Assembly (NCBI GenBank): GCA_002702065.1
Contig: NZXX01000001.1
Location: forward strand, 1,302,001-1,366,000
Reading direction: 5' to 3'
Length of the DNA: 64,000 nucleotides
DNA from: Anaerolineaceae bacterium
Lineage (GTDB): Bacteria; Chloroflexota; Anaerolineae; Aggregatilineales; Phototrophicaceae
Shown here: piece by piece, positions 18,348 to 26,789 of the stretch
Layout: every line of letters starts with the position of its first letter
Position numbering within the stretch: position 1 is the stretch's first letter
Notes under the pieces: model-generated
Databases searched by the model: none
What the model saw: only the letters and a program-made list of their open reading frames with translations
What the model was told of the DNA's origin: nothing
Position numbers and translations under genes: made by a program

Positions 18348-19112
18348 ATGCAGGCATTACTGGATTCGTGGTATCAAGGGCGGACGCTGGTCTTCGGGCA
18401 TCGGGGGGCGTCGGGGTATGCGCCTGCCAACACCATTCCGGCCTTTGAGCTGGCGGCTGAGCAGGGCGCCGATGGCATTGAACTGGACGTCCATCGCTCG
18501 AAGGATGGATATGCGGTCATTGTGCATGACTTCACCGTTGATGGCACGACAGACGGTCGTGGCCGTGTCACCGATATGACCCTGGCGGAGCTAAAGGCGC
18601 TGGACGCGGGCAGCTATTTTGATGAGTCGTTTAATGGGGTTCAGGTTCCCACACTTGATGAAGTCTTCGAGGCAGTTGGCAAGCGCCTGCTGGTCAACGT
18701 CGAGATCAAGTCCGAGGCGCAGGAGACGGATGGGGTTGAACAACTGGTTGCGGACGTGATCGCCCGGCACAACATGCAGCAGCGCGTGATTGTGTCGTCG
18801 TTTAATCCGCTGGCGCTGAAGCGTTTCCGCGATGCATTGCCTGCGGTCCCGATTGGTTTTCTGTATTCGAACAATATGCCTGTTGATACGACGAGCATGA
18901 TACAGGCGTTGGGTCTGAAGCATGAAGCCCGCCACCCGCATGAGTCGATGATTGACGCGATGTATATGGCGTGGGCGAAGTCTGAAGCTTACCGGGTGAA
19001 TACCTGGACCATCAACGACCCGGTGCGGGCAGCCGAACTGCGTGACCTGGGGGTGGATGCCATTATCACGGATAAACCGGACATTATTCTGGCGGCCATT
19101 CGCGATCAATAA
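18348..19112 (+). CDS. Glycerophosphodiester phosphodiesterase (copy 1)
   Basis: 254 residues from ATG 18348 (GAGGGTACGGCG upstream; an in-frame TTG at 18318 is less likely). GDPD TIM-barrel motifs are FGHRGASGYAPANTIPAF with catalytic HR, GIELDVHRSKDG with the metal-binding Glu and Asp, and VIVHDFTVD with the second catalytic His. It hydrolyses glycerophosphodiesters to glycerol-3-phosphate and an alcohol. No signal peptide, so cytosolic. It is about 70% alike to the gene immediately downstream by eye, which indicates tandem duplication. Confidence 0.93.
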   Translation: MQALLDSWYQGRTLVFGHRGASGYAPANTIPAFELAAEQGADGIELDVHRSKDGYAVIVHDFTVDGTTDGRGRVTDMTLAELKALDAGSYFDESFNGVQVPTLDEVFEAVGKRLLVNVEIKSEAQETDGVEQLVADVIARHNMQQRVIVSSFNPLALKRFRDALPAVPIGFLYSNNMPVDTTSMIQALGLKHEARHPHESMIDAMYMAWAKSEAYRVNTWTINDPVRAAELRDLGVDAIITDKPDIILAAIRDQ

Positions 19113-19158
19113 TGCTGTATAATGCGGCTGTTTTGGCTTCTTTCTGGAGATAAATTTC

Positions 19159-19926
19159 ATGCCACAGGCACTTGTTGATTCATGGTATCAGAATGGCATC
19201 GTGATTTTTGGGCACCGGGGCGCCAAAGATTACGCCCCTATGAATACGCTTCCCTCATTTGAACTGGCTATTGAGCAGGGTGTCGACGGCATCGAGCTGG
19301 ATGTGCACCGCACCAAAGACGGGCATCTGGCGATTGTGCACGACTTCACGGTGGATGCGACGACCGATGGCAGTGGCCGTGTCACCGATATGACACTGGC
19401 CGAATTGAAAGCGCTGGACGCCGGCAGTTACTTCGATGCGTCGTATAAAGGCGTCCAGATTCCGACGCTGGAAGAAGTGTTCGAGGCCGTCGGCAAGCGG
19501 GTGATTATCAACGTCGAAATCAAATCCGACTCGCCCGATACGGATGGGGTGGAGCAGTTGGTTGCCGATACCATTCGGCGGCACAATATGCGCGATTGGG
19601 TGATTATTTCGTCGTTCGACCCCCTGACCCTGCAACGGTTTCGTGCGATCAGCCCTGACGTGCCGATTGCATTTATCTATATGCCCAACCAAAAAGTTGA
19701 CACTGTGAAGATGATGGCCGATATGGGCCTGAAGCATGAAGTGCGTCACCCGCATCATTCGCTCGTCGATGCAGCCTATCTGGCGTGGGCCAAGCGTGAG
19801 GGTTACCGGGTGAATGCCTGGCTCATTAATGATGCTGAACGCGCTGCCGAATTGAAGGCGATGGGCGTGGACGCCATGACAACTGACCGACCGGACGTGG
19901 TTGTCCAGGCTGTGCGGGGCAGCTAA
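19159..19926 (+). CDS. Glycerophosphodiester phosphodiesterase (copy 2)
   Basis: 255 residues, clearly paralogous to the preceding gene over the full length. The long block from DFTVD to KALDAGSYFD is nearly identical, while the C-terminal third differs more. Catalytic elements are kept: FGHRGAKDYAPMNTLPSF, GIELDVHRTKDG and AIVHDFTVD. Substrate preference may differ from copy 1 in the loop around MPNQKVDTVKMMADM. ATG follows TGGAGATAAATTTC. Confidence 0.93.
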   Translation: MPQALVDSWYQNGIVIFGHRGAKDYAPMNTLPSFELAIEQGVDGIELDVHRTKDGHLAIVHDFTVDATTDGSGRVTDMTLAELKALDAGSYFDASYKGVQIPTLEEVFEAVGKRVIINVEIKSDSPDTDGVEQLVADTIRRHNMRDWVIISSFDPLTLQRFRAISPDVPIAFIYMPNQKVDTVKMMADMGLKHEVRHPHHSLVDAAYLAWAKREGYRVNAWLINDAERAAELKAMGVDAMTTDRPDVVVQAVRGS

Positions 19927-19931
19927 TCATT

Positions 19932-20591
19932 TTGGCCGCGCTCTGGTGGTCGCTGGTTAAGTTCGGCTTTCGCCTGCTGTATCATGAGCTGGCTTTTACG
20001 TATGATTGGGTCAGCTATGTGGTGTCGCTGGGTGCGTGGCGCTGTTGGCAGCGGACGGCGATCAAGCATCTGCAAGCGCCACCGGGTTCATCCTTGCTGG
20101 AACTGGCGCATGGCACCGGCAATTTACAACTTGACCTGAACGCGGCGGGCTATCAGGTGACCGGGTATGACCTATCCCCACAGATGGGCCGTATCGCGCA
20201 GTCGAAACTACGCCGCGAACATCTGCCGGTGCGGCTGGCACAGGGACGGGCACAGCAGCTTCCGTTTATGAATAGCGCGTTTGCGGCGGTCATCAGCACG
20301 TTTCCGACGAACTTCATTCTTGAACCTGAGACCCTGCGCGAGGTACATCGCGTGCTGCAACCGGGCGGGCAGTTTCTGATTGTTCCGAATGGCGTCCTTA
20401 CGGCGGGCGGATTCGCGGAAGCGGGATTGGAATGGCTGTATCGCGTCACCGGCCAGCGCGATGACACTGGCTTTGACCCTCAGACGTTTTTTGCCGCTTT
20501 TGGTTTCGATGCCACCATTATTCAGGAGTCGTGTCCGCGCAGCATCGCAACTGTAGTGCATTTGCGGAAAATTGATCTGGAAATTGATTGA
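19932..20591 (+). CDS. SAM-dependent methyltransferase, class I
   Basis: 219 residues, likely starting at TTG 19932, five bases after the GDPD stop. Motif I is LLELAHGTGNLQLDL, followed by the acidic motif II end in VTGYDLSPQMG, then QGRAQQLPFMNSAFAAVIST and the post-motif REVHRVLQPGGQFLIVP: a Methyltransf_11-type fold. An N-terminal hydrophobic/amphipathic stretch (WWSLVKFGFRLLYHELAF) suggests membrane association and a lipid or quinone-like substrate, but this is inference. Confidence 0.82.
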   Translation: MAALWWSLVKFGFRLLYHELAFTYDWVSYVVSLGAWRCWQRTAIKHLQAPPGSSLLELAHGTGNLQLDLNAAGYQVTGYDLSPQMGRIAQSKLRREHLPVRLAQGRAQQLPFMNSAFAAVISTFPTNFILEPETLREVHRVLQPGGQFLIVPNGVLTAGGFAEAGLEWLYRVTGQRDDTGFDPQTFFAAFGFDATIIQESCPRSIATVVHLRKIDLEID

Positions 20592-20599
20592 AGCCATGC

Positions 20600-20605
20600 T
20601 ATAAT
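20600..20605 (+). promoter_or_regulatory. -10 element before tRNA-His
   Basis: A perfect TATAAT lies 20 bases upstream of the tRNA. No good -35 at standard spacing is visible (TTGATC is 22 bases away). Confidence 0.45.
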
Positions 20606-20625
20606 GCGCTGATGTAACAACATGC

Positions 20626-20698
20626 GGTGGGTGTAGCTCAATGGCAGAGCATCGGATTGTGGTTCCGAGTGTTGTGGGTTCGAGCCCCATCACCCACC
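20626..20698 (+). tRNA. tRNA-His (GTG)
   Basis: The acceptor GTGGGTG/CACCCAC carries the extra G-1 at 20626 opposite C73, the hallmark of tRNA-His. The anticodon stem is TCGGA/TCCGA with loop TTGTGGT, anticodon GTG. The T-arm is GTGGGTTCGAGCCCCAT. CCA is not encoded. Confidence 0.95.
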
Positions 20699-20716
20699 CC
20701 TCAAGGCTGAAAAAGA

Positions 20717-20746
20717 AAGACACCCACAGGCGGGGTGTCTTTTTTG
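20717..20746 (+). terminator. Rho-independent terminator after tRNA-His
   Basis: GACACCC/GGGTGTC followed by TTTTTTG, 18 bases after the tRNA. Confidence 0.85.
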
Positions 20747-20815
20747 TTTGGGAAGATGGGCGCAGGCGAGTGGACTTTTCGTTCACGCTGATTGCACCCA
20801 AACTTTAGAAACTGA

Positions 20816-21886
20816 CTAAGGTTCGACAACCCACCAGACATCGCCAACCGCGTGGCCGGTCGTGTCGCCGGGATCTTCATCCGTCGCCCAGAAATACAGC
20901 GGCATCCCGTTGTAGGTCACCTGAAGGCTGCCATCTTCGCGTTCGATGGTACCCAATTCACCTTCGACACCAGGGCCACCAGCCAATTGCTGGTCTGACA
21001 GGACGGTGTAGGGCGGCCAGTTTTCGGCGCAATCGCCAGAGCAGTTGCTGACGCCCATTTCATCATTGTCAAAGCGATAGAGCGTCATGCCGTTGTAGGC
21101 GATAAGGTAGTCGCCCAACTCATCGCTGCTGCTCATGGCGACGGTTTCCGCCGGGATGATGAACCACACATCGCCCCGACCTTCGCCTACCATGTCACCA
21201 CGTTCCATATCCTGAGCAAAGTAGTACAGCGGCGCATCGTCATACGTGACTTGCAGCGTGCCGTCTTCGCGCTCGGTTGTACCCAGCTCACCAAACAGGT
21301 TGACACCGAGTACCAGGTCATCGGCGCTCTCGACGGTCAGGGGCGGCCAGTTGGTCGCGCAGTCGCCGGAGCAGTTGCTGACGCCCGGTTCATCGTTGGT
21401 AAAGAGGTACAGGGTCATCCCTTCCGGCCCGACCAGGTAGGGCGGCATATCGCTGTGCTGGAAGGCGTACACGGTTGCCGGAGAGACAACCCACCACACA
21501 TTGCCAACACGATTGCCGGTGGTATCGCCGGGGGCTTCATCATTTTGCCAGTAGTAAAGCGGCATGCCGTTGTAAGCGACATTCAGGGTGCCGTCGGTCC
21601 GTTCGACCACGCTGAATTCACCGGGGATGCCATCTGCAACGGTAATGTCGTCGGCGCTTTCAACCAGTAGGGGTGGCCACCGCTCCGCGCAGGCATCATA
21701 GCAAACGGTTTCGCCCAGCGGATCACGGGTAAACATATACAGGGTCATACCTTCAGAATCAACCAGAAATGAGCCGAGTTCATCGGTGCTGCCGAGGCCA
21801 ATGAGCGGACTGTCCTGTGCCGCTGCCGGGAGTGCAACCAGCAGAATGATACACAGGATAAAAACTATCCTTCTCAAATTAAACAT
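20816..21886 (-). CDS. Secreted protein with three Lipoprotein_15 (YxFxxD) repeats
   Basis: The ATG at 21886 has GGAGGAG upstream; an upstream start at 21940 lacks one. The 356-residue protein has a signal peptide (RRIVFILCIILLVALPAAAQ) and three repeats of about 110 residues. Each contains DELGSFLVDSEGMTLYMFTR-like text (pattern GMTLY.F..D), a Cys pair as in SNCSGDCA, the block NWPPL/YTV, and a closing MPLYYWQNDEAPGDTTG-like segment ending near VGDVWWVV. This is the COG4315/PF03640 repeat family of cell-surface proteins; biochemical function is not established. Each repeat has two cysteines placed for a disulfide. Confidence 0.85.
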   Translation of the reverse strand: MFNLRRIVFILCIILLVALPAAAQDSPLIGLGSTDELGSFLVDSEGMTLYMFTRDPLGETVCYDACAERWPPLLVESADDITVADGIPGEFSVVERTDGTLNVAYNGMPLYYWQNDEAPGDTTGNRVGNVWWVVSPATVYAFQHSDMPPYLVGPEGMTLYLFTNDEPGVSNCSGDCATNWPPLTVESADDLVLGVNLFGELGTTEREDGTLQVTYDDAPLYYFAQDMERGDMVGEGRGDVWFIIPAETVAMSSSDELGDYLIAYNGMTLYRFDNDEMGVSNCSGDCAENWPPYTVLSDQQLAGGPGVEGELGTIEREDGSLQVTYNGMPLYFWATDEDPGDTTGHAVGDVWWVVEP

Positions 21887-21994
21887 AGTTCTCCTCCATG
21901 CCGTATTGAATAAGCCAAAAGGTGCGCACCCTTTCGACAATCAATACGACAGGAGATTGCAAATTGGATTGGTTGATGCGGTGATTAGCTGAAA

Positions 21995-23395
21995 TTAGTG
22001 ACGTCGCAGCGTGACCAGCTGGCGACGGGCGCGCAGTCGATAGCCCCTCAGGATAACCGCCGAGCCAGCCACAGGCTCTGCTGCGGAAACCACGACCGGT
22101 CTTGTTGCCTCGCCGAGACGCGGCTTTTCCGGCTGCTCAACGGGTTCAGGTTCGACGACCGGTTCAAATTCTGGCGTGGCTTCATCCACGTCGACCGGCG
22201 TATCTGATGGCGTATCTGGCGCTTTAATAGGATCTTCCTGCACCGCTTTCATGCGTTCGGTGTCGGTAGGGCTGGGAACGCCAAATACCTCCCAGATGCT
22301 GATTTCGCGGGTATCCATGCCAGCCGTGTCGATTTTCGGGCCAATGTCGTCTGATTCAGCGTTGCTGGCTTGTTCGATTCTGGGTGCTTTGTCTTGCGCC
22401 TGTGCCGGTTCGGACGGTTCGAGCTCCGGCTTGGGCGTGAGTTCCATATCTGGGATTGGCGTGTTGGCGTCTTCAAATTCTTCAATCTCAGGTACGGTTT
22501 GTGCTGGTGGCTCGACCGCATCCCAGACTTCGACTGGAGATTCTTCAGGAATTTCGGTCGGTATTGGTGTCGCTTGCTCAACGACTTCGCCCGGAGCCGG
22601 ACGTTTGAAGCGAGATAGTTCGTCGCTTCTGGCAGGCTCTTCGTCCGGTATTTCTGGTTTGATCTGTGGTTCGGCTTCGGTAGCGACCTCTGGTGCCGCA
22701 TCTGCGTCTGATGCCAGCGCGGGGTTAGGCCGCGTGTCGTCATCTGCGATGGGCGGCTCGGTAATGGCAGGGGCGGGTTCGGCTGTCGCGGCGGGTGGTG
22801 ACTGCTCAGGTTCATCCGCTTCGGTCGCTTTTGAGGGATGCCGGGACACATACTGGGCACGCGCTTCATAATCGAGTGCGTCACGCATCAGCGACTTGGC
22901 TTCATGCGCCTGACGTGCTTTACCACTTTCTTTCATATAGGTCCACAACGCCTTCAGGCTGTCGACCATATGCCCGTCGAACTGGCGGCGAACGCTCAGG
23001 GTATTGCGCATCCCAGCGAGCATACCGCCAATCTCATAGTTGAGCGTCCACTGGACGACGGTGCCCTCTGCAATTTCCTGTAAGCGGATCGTCCCTTTCG
23101 AGGACCGAAACGGCACACCGTCGATAAAGGTGTATTCATAGCCGAGACGGTCATACCAGGCGGTGGTCTCGACGACATATTCCTGCCCGTTAGGGCTGGT
23201 ATAGCGCCAACGCACACCGGGCCCGGCACGCATGGATGTCAAGAACGAAATGGACTGGCAATCGGCCTGCCATTTCGGATTACTGTTGATGTCGCTTAAG
23301 ATTTCCCACACAGCGTCTGGGCCGGTAGGAATGAGGATTCGCTGGTCAATGATCGTCATAGGCATCATTATAAACGGTTTTAGGAACGTGTTCAA
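21995..23395 (-). CDS. SRPBCC (polyketide cyclase-like) protein with long acidic Pro/Glu-rich tail
   Basis: Residues about 13-160 form a START/SRPBCC-type lipid- or hydrophobe-binding domain: RILIPTGPDAVWEILSDINS at the front, then VQWTLNYEIGGMLAG, and a long C-terminal helix RRQFDGHMVDSLKALWTYMK. From about 200 to 440 the chain is disordered, rich in Pro, Glu, Asp and Thr (for example PEIPDEEPARSDEL), with a conserved-looking island DTREISIWEVFGVPSPTDTE. It ends in a basic tail (RGYRLRARRQLVTLRRH). MTIIDQR at 23359 may be the true start. The acidic tail fused to SRPBCC is unusual and may scaffold partners. Confidence 0.7.
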   Translation of the reverse strand: MNTFLKPFIMMPMTIIDQRILIPTGPDAVWEILSDINSNPKWQADCQSISFLTSMRAGPGVRWRYTSPNGQEYVVETTAWYDRLGYEYTFIDGVPFRSSKGTIRLQEIAEGTVVQWTLNYEIGGMLAGMRNTLSVRRQFDGHMVDSLKALWTYMKESGKARQAHEAKSLMRDALDYEARAQYVSRHPSKATEADEPEQSPPAATAEPAPAITEPPIADDDTRPNPALASDADAAPEVATEAEPQIKPEIPDEEPARSDELSRFKRPAPGEVVEQATPIPTEIPEESPVEVWDAVEPPAQTVPEIEEFEDANTPIPDMELTPKPELEPSEPAQAQDKAPRIEQASNAESDDIGPKIDTAGMDTREISIWEVFGVPSPTDTERMKAVQEDPIKAPDTPSDTPVDVDEATPEFEPVVEPEPVEQPEKPRLGEATRPVVVSAAEPVAGSAVILRGYRLRARRQLVTLRRH

Positions 23396-23483
23396 AATTG
23401 TGCTAAGATTTGCAACACATCAGTAGCAAAAAGCCGATTCCAGGCCAATCTGCAACCCATCTGCATATATGGTAAGCTGCGCA

Positions 23484-23513
23484 ACCACCCCACCCAATGG
23501 GGTGGTTTGTTGT
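23484..23513 (+). terminator. GC-rich hairpin, weak terminator
   Basis: ACCACCCC/GGGGTGGT with a 7-base loop, then TTGTTGT on the plus strand. The T run is imperfect; it may just separate host and prophage transcription. Confidence 0.4.
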
Positions 23514-23528
23514 CCCGCCAGGGACTGT

Positions 23529-23575
23529 CACGCGGGCCGGATTCGAACCGGCCAGCCGCGCAAACCTGCCGCGTG
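23529..23575 (-). other. tRNA acceptor/T-arm-like element, candidate attachment site
   Basis: On the minus strand CACGCGG and CCGCGTG form a 7-bp acceptor-like stem. Inside it is a perfect T-arm, GCCGG-TTCGAAT-CCGGC, directly abutting the 3' acceptor strand, with A in the discriminator position. Only 16 bases lie where D and anticodon arms should be, so it is not a functional tRNA. It sits between the last host gene and the first prophage gene, where a tRNA-type att site or its remnant is expected. Confidence 0.5.
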
Positions 23576-23576
23576 A

Positions 23577-23765
23577 TTAGTTCTTGTTGCTTTTTCTGCT
23601 ACTCCACTCAAATAGCAGAAGGAAAACCGCAAGCAATGCAACCGTGATGCTACCATACAGGTTAACCAGACTGTTCGTTCCACCTTGGTAGCTCGTAACC
23701 AGCATGATCAGGGCAATAGCTGCGACGACAACACTTGCTACCCGAATCGGTGATTCCTTTTCCAT
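23577..23765 (-). CDS. Small two-helix membrane protein
   Basis: The ATG at 23765 has AGGGGAAC upstream; an in-frame start at 23801 is weaker. The 62-residue product has two hydrophobic helices (IRVASVVVAAIALIMLV and SITVALLAVFLLLFEW) and a basic tail SSRKSNKN. It lies next to the XRE regulator on the same strand, at the lysogeny end of the prophage. I guess a superinfection-exclusion or lysogenic-conversion role by position only. Confidence 0.55.
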   Translation of the reverse strand: MEKESPIRVASVVVAAIALIMLVTSYQGGTNSLVNLYGSITVALLAVFLLLFEWSSRKSNKN

Positions 23766-23883
23766 GTGTTCCCCTGTGAGTGCGAGCGCAAAATTATGCA
23801 TTATTAAGGTATCTTAATGATACCCAGTTCACAGGCTAGATGACCATTAAAAGATGGTTCGAATTCTGCAACTCGCGAAGCGA

Positions 23884-24132
23884 TTAGTTCTCGCTAGCGA
23901 CCTCAACAACAAGCAATTCGTCAATTGAGCAGTCAAAATAATTTAAGAACTGCTCTAATTGGCTCTTATGAAATTGAGTGACTTCACCGCGCATCCATCG
24001 ACCGAGAGTATGAGGCGTAATCCCAAGTGCATCAGCTATTTCCTTCTGCGTAAGCCGACGATTTAGGTTTAATGACTCTTCCTTCTTGCGAATCAGTGCC
24101 GGAATGTTTGTCCGTAACATTTTCCTGCTCAT
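23884..24132 (-). CDS. XRE-family helix-turn-helix regulator
   Basis: 82 residues with one Cro/C1-type HTH: RRLTQKEIADALGITPHTLG followed by RWMRGEVTQFHKSQLEQFL. It has no peptidase or oligomerisation domain. It diverges from the plus-strand early operon, and the AGTATA-type operator/promoter at 24201-24229 lies between, so this is the best candidate for the prophage repressor. The initiation codon at 24132 is less certain than the domain; inner methionines (MLRTN) are possible. Confidence 0.8.
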   Translation of the reverse strand: MSRKMLRTNIPALIRKKEESLNLNRRLTQKEIADALGITPHTLGRWMRGEVTQFHKSQLEQFLNYFDCSIDELLVVEVASEN

Positions 24133-24200
24133 ATTAGGTCAGCTTTCTACTGGTAAGGGTACACAGAAGGTAAAGCGTTGTCAACTTAAATGATTATCGC

Positions 24201-24229
24201 TTGACATATAATGTTTATATGTATACACT
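24201..24229 (+). promoter_or_regulatory. Early promoter with overlapping operator (site A)
   Basis: TTGACA at 24201, then 15 bases, then TATACACT at 24222-24229 (-10 read as TATACA or TACACT). The same TTGACA-N15-TATACACT arrangement recurs at 63663-63691. The spacer carries half-sites related to AGTATANACT spaced by 4 bases, as in the sites at 62-63.7 kb. Confidence 0.7.
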
Positions 24230-24511
24230 GATTATGCATAGAAAATTGCAGGAAGGTGACATAACCGGACTGCAAGTCAACATAAATGTAAACCGGCACG
24301 ACATAAACTGCAAAACATTGTGCAGAAACTACAGAGGAGGATCTATCGAAACTAAAAGAAGCGGCGACTAAAAAGCCGCCACTCCAGTCCTTAAGCCGGG
24401 AACGCGCTACCGCCAAGCATCGCGTTCACCACCCTCAATAATCGCACAAATTCTTGCCGTTATCAACCTAATCAGCGCGTACCCTGAGACTGAGGTGCGC
24501 CGGAGGTTTTT
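24230..24511. other. Leader of early operon, no convincing gene
   Basis: It contains an isolated strong ribosome-site-like GAGGAGG (24333 area) without a following start codon and a hairpin GCGGC/GCCGC at about 24361-24378. This is possibly an untranslated leader or attenuator of the early operon. Confidence 0.4.
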
Positions 24512-24910
24512 ATGTACGCTCAACATCTCGACAGTGTTGCCCGGCAGATCAATCCCAGCCGGGCCCAATCCCGCAGTATCCGCCGTCGTCTGTCCGAAAC
24601 CGACACATTGCCCCCATGCAGTGATCCCACCGCCCAGACCTGCACCATTACAGTGCAGGAATTCGTCGCAGATCGGTGGGCGCGTCGCCACGACGTTGAC
24701 GTGTTCCTCTTCCCCAGCCAGATCAAGTCCGGTAGTCTGCTGTGGCAGGTCGATGATGTGCTCAGCGGCTATCCCATCGACCCGCAGGCCATCTACCCAT
24801 CCCTCATGTACTTCTATTTCACCGATGACTACGGCAAACGCCGTCGTGCGCGCTGGCCCGTGAAGCCCGAGCAGCAGATCACCGTCGTGTTCAAGGCAGG
24901 TGCGCGATGA
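24512..24910 (+). CDS. Prophage early hypothetical protein
   Basis: First gene of the plus-strand early operon; ATG 24512 follows CGGAGG. 132 residues. The N-terminal third is Arg/Ser-rich (NPSRAQSRSIRRRL). The rest is beta-rich, with VQEFVADRWARRHDVDVFLF and a closing QITVVFKAG. Not recognised. Its end overlaps the next start by 4 bases (ATGA). Confidence 0.6.
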   Translation: MYAQHLDSVARQINPSRAQSRSIRRRLSETDTLPPCSDPTAQTCTITVQEFVADRWARRHDVDVFLFPSQIKSGSLLWQVDDVLSGYPIDPQAIYPSLMYFYFTDDYGKRRRARWPVKPEQQITVVFKAGAR

Positions 24911-25197
24911 TCATTACCTTCTTTGACGATCCGGATCATCCCCTCATCGAGCCGGAAACTACGCCGGACGATCTCGTCGGTTCGCTGGTCGGCGGGGTCG
25001 ACATGGGCCTGGCCCACGCCCTCATCGAGTTCTGCGAAGGCAACGCCGACAGTCATCAGCGCATGGCCACCCACGCTATCTACATTGGCGACGAGCAGGC
25101 TGCCGATGACCAGATCGAACGCCGCGAGATGTGGGCGGATCTCCGCCAGCAGGCGCTGTATGCCTACTGGACGATTGTCCGCACGCGGTCGAACTGA
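24907..25197 (+). CDS. Prophage early hypothetical protein, acidic
   Basis: 96 residues translated from an ATGA overlap with the previous gene. Strongly acidic and helical after MIITFFDDPDHPLIEPETTP; contains GGVDMGLAHALIEFCEGNA. No family recognised. It could be a DNA mimic or a small regulator, but nothing proves this. Confidence 0.55.
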   Translation: MIITFFDDPDHPLIEPETTPDDLVGSLVGGVDMGLAHALIEFCEGNADSHQRMATHAIYIGDEQAADDQIERREMWADLRQQALYAYWTIVRTRSN

Positions 25198-25207
25198 GGG
25201 GTGTGCC

Positions 25208-26713
25208 ATGGCTATGCATTACACCCCCGGCCACAGCCGCGCGAACAACCATCTGCCGCTGCGGATTGCCCGCGTGCCCTGGGAGACCGGCGACCAGCCG
25301 TCCGAGGTGCTACTCGCGCTGGCTCAAAAGCAGCAGGGCCGCAGTCCCGACGATTATCACTGGCAGGTCTACGATGCCGCCCGCAAGCTGCGCGATGAAC
25401 TGCGCGATGTGCATTTGCTTAGCCAGGCGGATGGCGATGAGGATCGTTTCTTCCTCATGCCGACCGACCTCAATGAGCGCCGCACGCTGCTCCACGAAGC
25501 TGGCCTGATCGAATTCCGGGATGCCCCGGAACCCATCCGTCATTACGTGTACTGCCGGTTGACGCCCGCCGGCGAAACCATCCTCCAAGGTGAAAGGACC
25601 CCTGCAATGCCTGACTCAACCCTCACCGCTGCTGTCGACACTGCTGAACTCGTTCCTGGCCTGGATCACCCGACGTTCGAATCGGAATACACCCCGCTCG
25701 TCGTCGGCCAGGATGCTCATTTTTATATCCACTGTTCCAACTGCGGCTGCCTCTACCTGGAGCGCTGGCCGGAGCGGCTCGTGTTGGATCTGGGCATCGC
25801 CCATATCTGGAAGCTGCTCTACCGTAACGCCCCGCTGGGCCAGTTGTGTTCGTTCTGCGCACCACCAGATAAATGGGAGACGCCGCAGCGCAAGCGCATC
25901 GTGCTGGATGATGGCGACACACAGCAGCTGGAGCCAGTGCGCCGCTACCAGCCGCAGCCCATCGAAACCTCGCCGTTCTGGGATCTGCTGGATCATGATC
26001 TCGCCCTGGCCATCCAGGCGATGGAATCCGACCCGCATGTCATTGTCCGTGGTCATCGCAACGCTCTGGATGCTATCAAGCGCTACGCTGTCATCTACCA
26101 GTCGCGCACCGGCCTACTGAACGTCGAAATTGAGCAGCTACGTACCAACATTGAGCAGTACAAGCAGTACCTGTCCTGGTGGCGTCGTGAAGCCGAGAAA
26201 TACCAGCAGATCGCTGCCCAACACGCGGATGTGCTGTCGGATCAGCTGCTGTATAGCGGCACGGTCGATCGTGTCATTGAGCCCGGCCTGAGCAAAGCCG
26301 ATCTCGAAACCTTGGGCGATCTGACCATCAAACACATGGGTCAGACGCTGAGCGCGGCGCTGGAGATGCTCTACCTGGGGCAAGTTGATGAATTCCGGGT
26401 GGATTATCCCAACCTCGGCGAAGCCATTGCCATCATCGGCAAGCGCATCGTGGATCACGGCATCGCTGTGATGAGCTACTTCGTCGAGAGCAAGGTTGGT
26501 CGTGGCAATAAACCGTATATGTCCGTGCACTATGGTTTCGGATCTGTCAACGTCTTCGACCGCGACATCAAGTCGTTGTTCATGAAGTATCCCCACGATC
26601 TGGATTACCTCCGTCCGGACTTCGAGGTTGAACTCGATCCGCCGGTGGAAATCACTATGGTTCGCGAGGGGCGCGGCTATCCGCGTATCGACGCTCTGAC
26701 CATCATCGAATAA
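25208..26713 (+). CDS. Prophage early protein with winged-helix-like N terminus and Cys motifs
   Basis: 501 residues from ATG 25208 (GAGGGGTG upstream). Residues about 40-130 read as a winged helix (DAARKLRDELRDVHLLSQ, NERRTLLHEAGLIEF, YCRLTPAGETIL). A second in-frame ATG at 25607 with AAAGGA eight bases upstream could begin an independent 368-residue product. That part has two CxxC pairs (CSNCGCLYLERW and CSFCAPP), a coiled-coil stretch (LNVEIEQLRTNIEQYKQYLS) and a C-terminal globular region. Not recognised as any replication protein. Confidence 0.6.
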   Translation: MAMHYTPGHSRANNHLPLRIARVPWETGDQPSEVLLALAQKQQGRSPDDYHWQVYDAARKLRDELRDVHLLSQADGDEDRFFLMPTDLNERRTLLHEAGLIEFRDAPEPIRHYVYCRLTPAGETILQGERTPAMPDSTLTAAVDTAELVPGLDHPTFESEYTPLVVGQDAHFYIHCSNCGCLYLERWPERLVLDLGIAHIWKLLYRNAPLGQLCSFCAPPDKWETPQRKRIVLDDGDTQQLEPVRRYQPQPIETSPFWDLLDHDLALAIQAMESDPHVIVRGHRNALDAIKRYAVIYQSRTGLLNVEIEQLRTNIEQYKQYLSWWRREAEKYQQIAAQHADVLSDQLLYSGTVDRVIEPGLSKADLETLGDLTIKHMGQTLSAALEMLYLGQVDEFRVDYPNLGEAIAIIGKRIVDHGIAVMSYFVESKVGRGNKPYMSVHYGFGSVNVFDRDIKSLFMKYPHDLDYLRPDFEVELDPPVEITMVREGRGYPRIDALTIIE

Positions 26714-26789
26714 CCGTCTGGAGGGGTGCAGCCACACCCCTCCGATCACCCATCATCAAACGCTGACAACCATTCACTGAGGGAATCTT

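Noticed and set aside
23484..23513. Prophage or host CRISPR-like repeat
   Set aside because: Single GC hairpin only; no repeated units with spacers. No CRISPR array was found anywhere in the window.
24907..25207. Upstream extension of the 501-residue early protein to 24923
   Set aside because: Overlaps two-thirds or more of a coupled gene in another frame and is Arg/Ser-rich shadow text; ATG 25208 has its own ribosome site.
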